Source: JAQIBY01 sp964527535
GTDB lineage: Bacteria > Bacteroidota > Bacteroidia > Bacteroidales > ML635J-15
DNA: 6,419 nucleotides
NCBI GenBank assembly: GCA_964527535.1
Contig: CAZGPW010000051.1
Location: 1 to 6,419 of the forward strand
Reading direction: 5' to 3'
Of the stretch, positions 5,996 to 6,419 are shown in pieces. Every line of letters starts with the position of its first letter. The first letter of the stretch is position 1. Under the pieces are notes generated by a model. The model searched no databases. It was given only the letters and a program-made list of their open reading frames with translations, and was not told the origin of the DNA. The translations under genes were made by a program, and so were the position numbers.

Positions 5996-6109
5996 CTTCT
6001 TTCTTTCATGTGAAAACACCAAAATAATAAACATTCTGTTTTCATCCCGAAAGCTCTAACCAATAGATTTTGATAAAATAGAGCTATTCGGGGGTAGGAA
6101 AGAAAGAAG
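5996..6109. repeat. Nested inverted repeat of 114 bp
   Basis: CTTCTTTCTTTC (5996-6007) is the exact reverse complement of 6098-6109. Inside it CCCGAAAGCTCT (6046-6057) pairs with AGAGCT-A-TTCGGG (6080-6092) over 12 bp with one bulged A, and the 22-nt loop contains ATTTT-GAT-AAAAT. It begins only 33 nt after the 138-bp palindrome; the short TCCCG/CGGGA hairpin (5964-5968 with 5977-5981) lies between them. Confidence 0.65.
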
Positions 6110-6221
6110 GGGTAATATTTTGATGGAATACTCAATTTAAAAAGCCGGGTCACCCAAATTAAAATATTTTAAAGGATAACATTTTGATTATCAGAGTCAA
6201 TTTTTGGAAACATCAATGTGG

Positions 6222-6234
6222 TGCACAAAACAGG
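6222..6234 (-). repeat. 13-nt inverted repeat, right copy
   Basis: TGCACAAAACAGG is the reverse complement of 5178-5190. CAATG lies three bases before it (6214-6218), echoing the CATTG that overlaps the inner end of the left copy (5189-5193), so the similarity extends slightly inward with a small gap. Confidence 0.7.
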
Positions 6235-6349
6235 TGTTGAAGCCGCTTCGACATCGCTCAGCACATCGCCTTCAGGCTTCGTTTCCGGATACACGTATTT
6301 TTCCTGCCTATTAAATGTAACCCAACATGAGTTGCGGCTGCACCCTACC

Positions 6350-6397
6350 GACCCCGAAAGGGGTCAAAAATGAGTAACCACGGGTGAAACCCGTGGT
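6350..6397. repeat. Pair of GC-rich perfect hairpins at the window end
   Basis: GACCCC (6350-6355) and GGGGTC (6360-6365) enclose a GAAA tetraloop. Twelve bases later ACCACGGGT (6377-6385) pairs perfectly with ACCCGTGGT (6389-6397) around a GAA loop, extendable by two pairs past a bulged A. Two compact stem-loops in tandem resemble REP/BIME-type repeats. The pattern is near the window edge, so its full extent is unknown. Confidence 0.6.
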
Positions 6398-6419
6398 ACA
6401 AAAGCCTTTTCACACACCT

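Larger units (their letters stand above)
5105..6419. other. Gene-free, palindrome-rich region of about 1.3 kb
   Basis: No reading frame here looks like a real protein. The longer ones run through the hairpins described below and have low-complexity, family-less translations. The stretch is a series of inverted repeats: 5191-5203, 5209-5241, 5251-5274, 5464-5547, 5550-5568, 5570-5596, 5825-5962, 6046-6092 within 5996-6109, and 6350-6397. The 13-nt CCTGTTTTGTGCA at 5178-5190 recurs inverted at 6222-6234, and GGGTCACCCAAA occurs at both 5193-5204 and 6147-6158. Between 5605 and 5820 and between 6110 and 6220 I see little beyond short repeats. It may be decayed mobile or REP-like material; no transposase remains. 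Confidence 0.75.

Noticed and set aside
5773..6027. 84-codon + strand frame in the palindrome island
   Set aside because: It runs through both arms of the 138-bp palindrome, its translation has no recognisable domain, and the start has no support.
5707..6071. Direct repeat CAATAGATTTT at 5707-5717 and 6061-6071
   Set aside because: An 11-nt AT-rich match is close to chance in this region.
5854..6153. 99-codon - strand frame
   Set aside because: It is antisense over the same palindromes; the translation is low-complexity and family-less.
5605..6300. Related GC-rich bits CTTCGCTCGATACATCGCC (about 5630) and CGCTCAGCACATCGCC (about 6255) as a repeat family
   Set aside because: They are similar but short, and not aligned well enough to claim common origin from this window alone.

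Overview
The window looks like chromosome from a member of the Bacteroidota. The clearest evidence is a secreted protein that ends in a type IX secretion (T9SS) type A C-terminal sorting domain. Supporting signs are the absence of Shine-Dalgarno motifs before the starts, an exact match to the Bacteroidota -7 promoter consensus TAnnTTTG upstream of one gene, and a small GxxExxY-family gene. Genus or species cannot be read from the sequence.

Layout. (1) 116-1570 (+): a complete single-domain malic enzyme. (2) 1562-2259: a repeat-bounded module around a 138-residue GxxExxY protein (1797-2213, +). CACATAG/CTATGTG repeats form an inverted pair on either side of this gene (1662-1692 and 2216-2256). 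A second copy of the downstream repeat lies directly after the malic enzyme and still carries the last ~30 bases of another GxxExxY gene; the malic enzyme stop codon lies inside that relic. (3) 2328-3455 (-): a complete sugar aminotransferase of the DegT/DnrJ/EryC1/StrS family, closest by eye to WbpE. It converges on the GxxExxY gene. (4) 3614-5104 (+): a secreted, probable seven-bladed beta-propeller protein with a T9SS sorting domain, divergent from the aminotransferase. (5) 5105-6419: about 1.3 kb with no credible gene, filled with nested palindromes. The largest spans about 138 bp, and much of the region lies between 13-bp inverted repeats at 5178-5190 and 6222-6234.

The four genes do not form an operon: their strands are +, +, -, +, and repeat-rich spacers separate them. 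The malic enzyme is central carbon metabolism. The aminotransferase fits synthesis of a diamino-uronic sugar for surface polysaccharide. The T9SS protein is exported to the surface or medium. A link between the last two is only an inference, based on A-LPS anchoring of T9SS cargo in Porphyromonas. The most unusual parts are the GxxExxY repeat module with its relic copy and the palindrome-dense non-coding island; both look like products of repeat mobility. No transposase, CRISPR array, tRNA or rRNA is visible.
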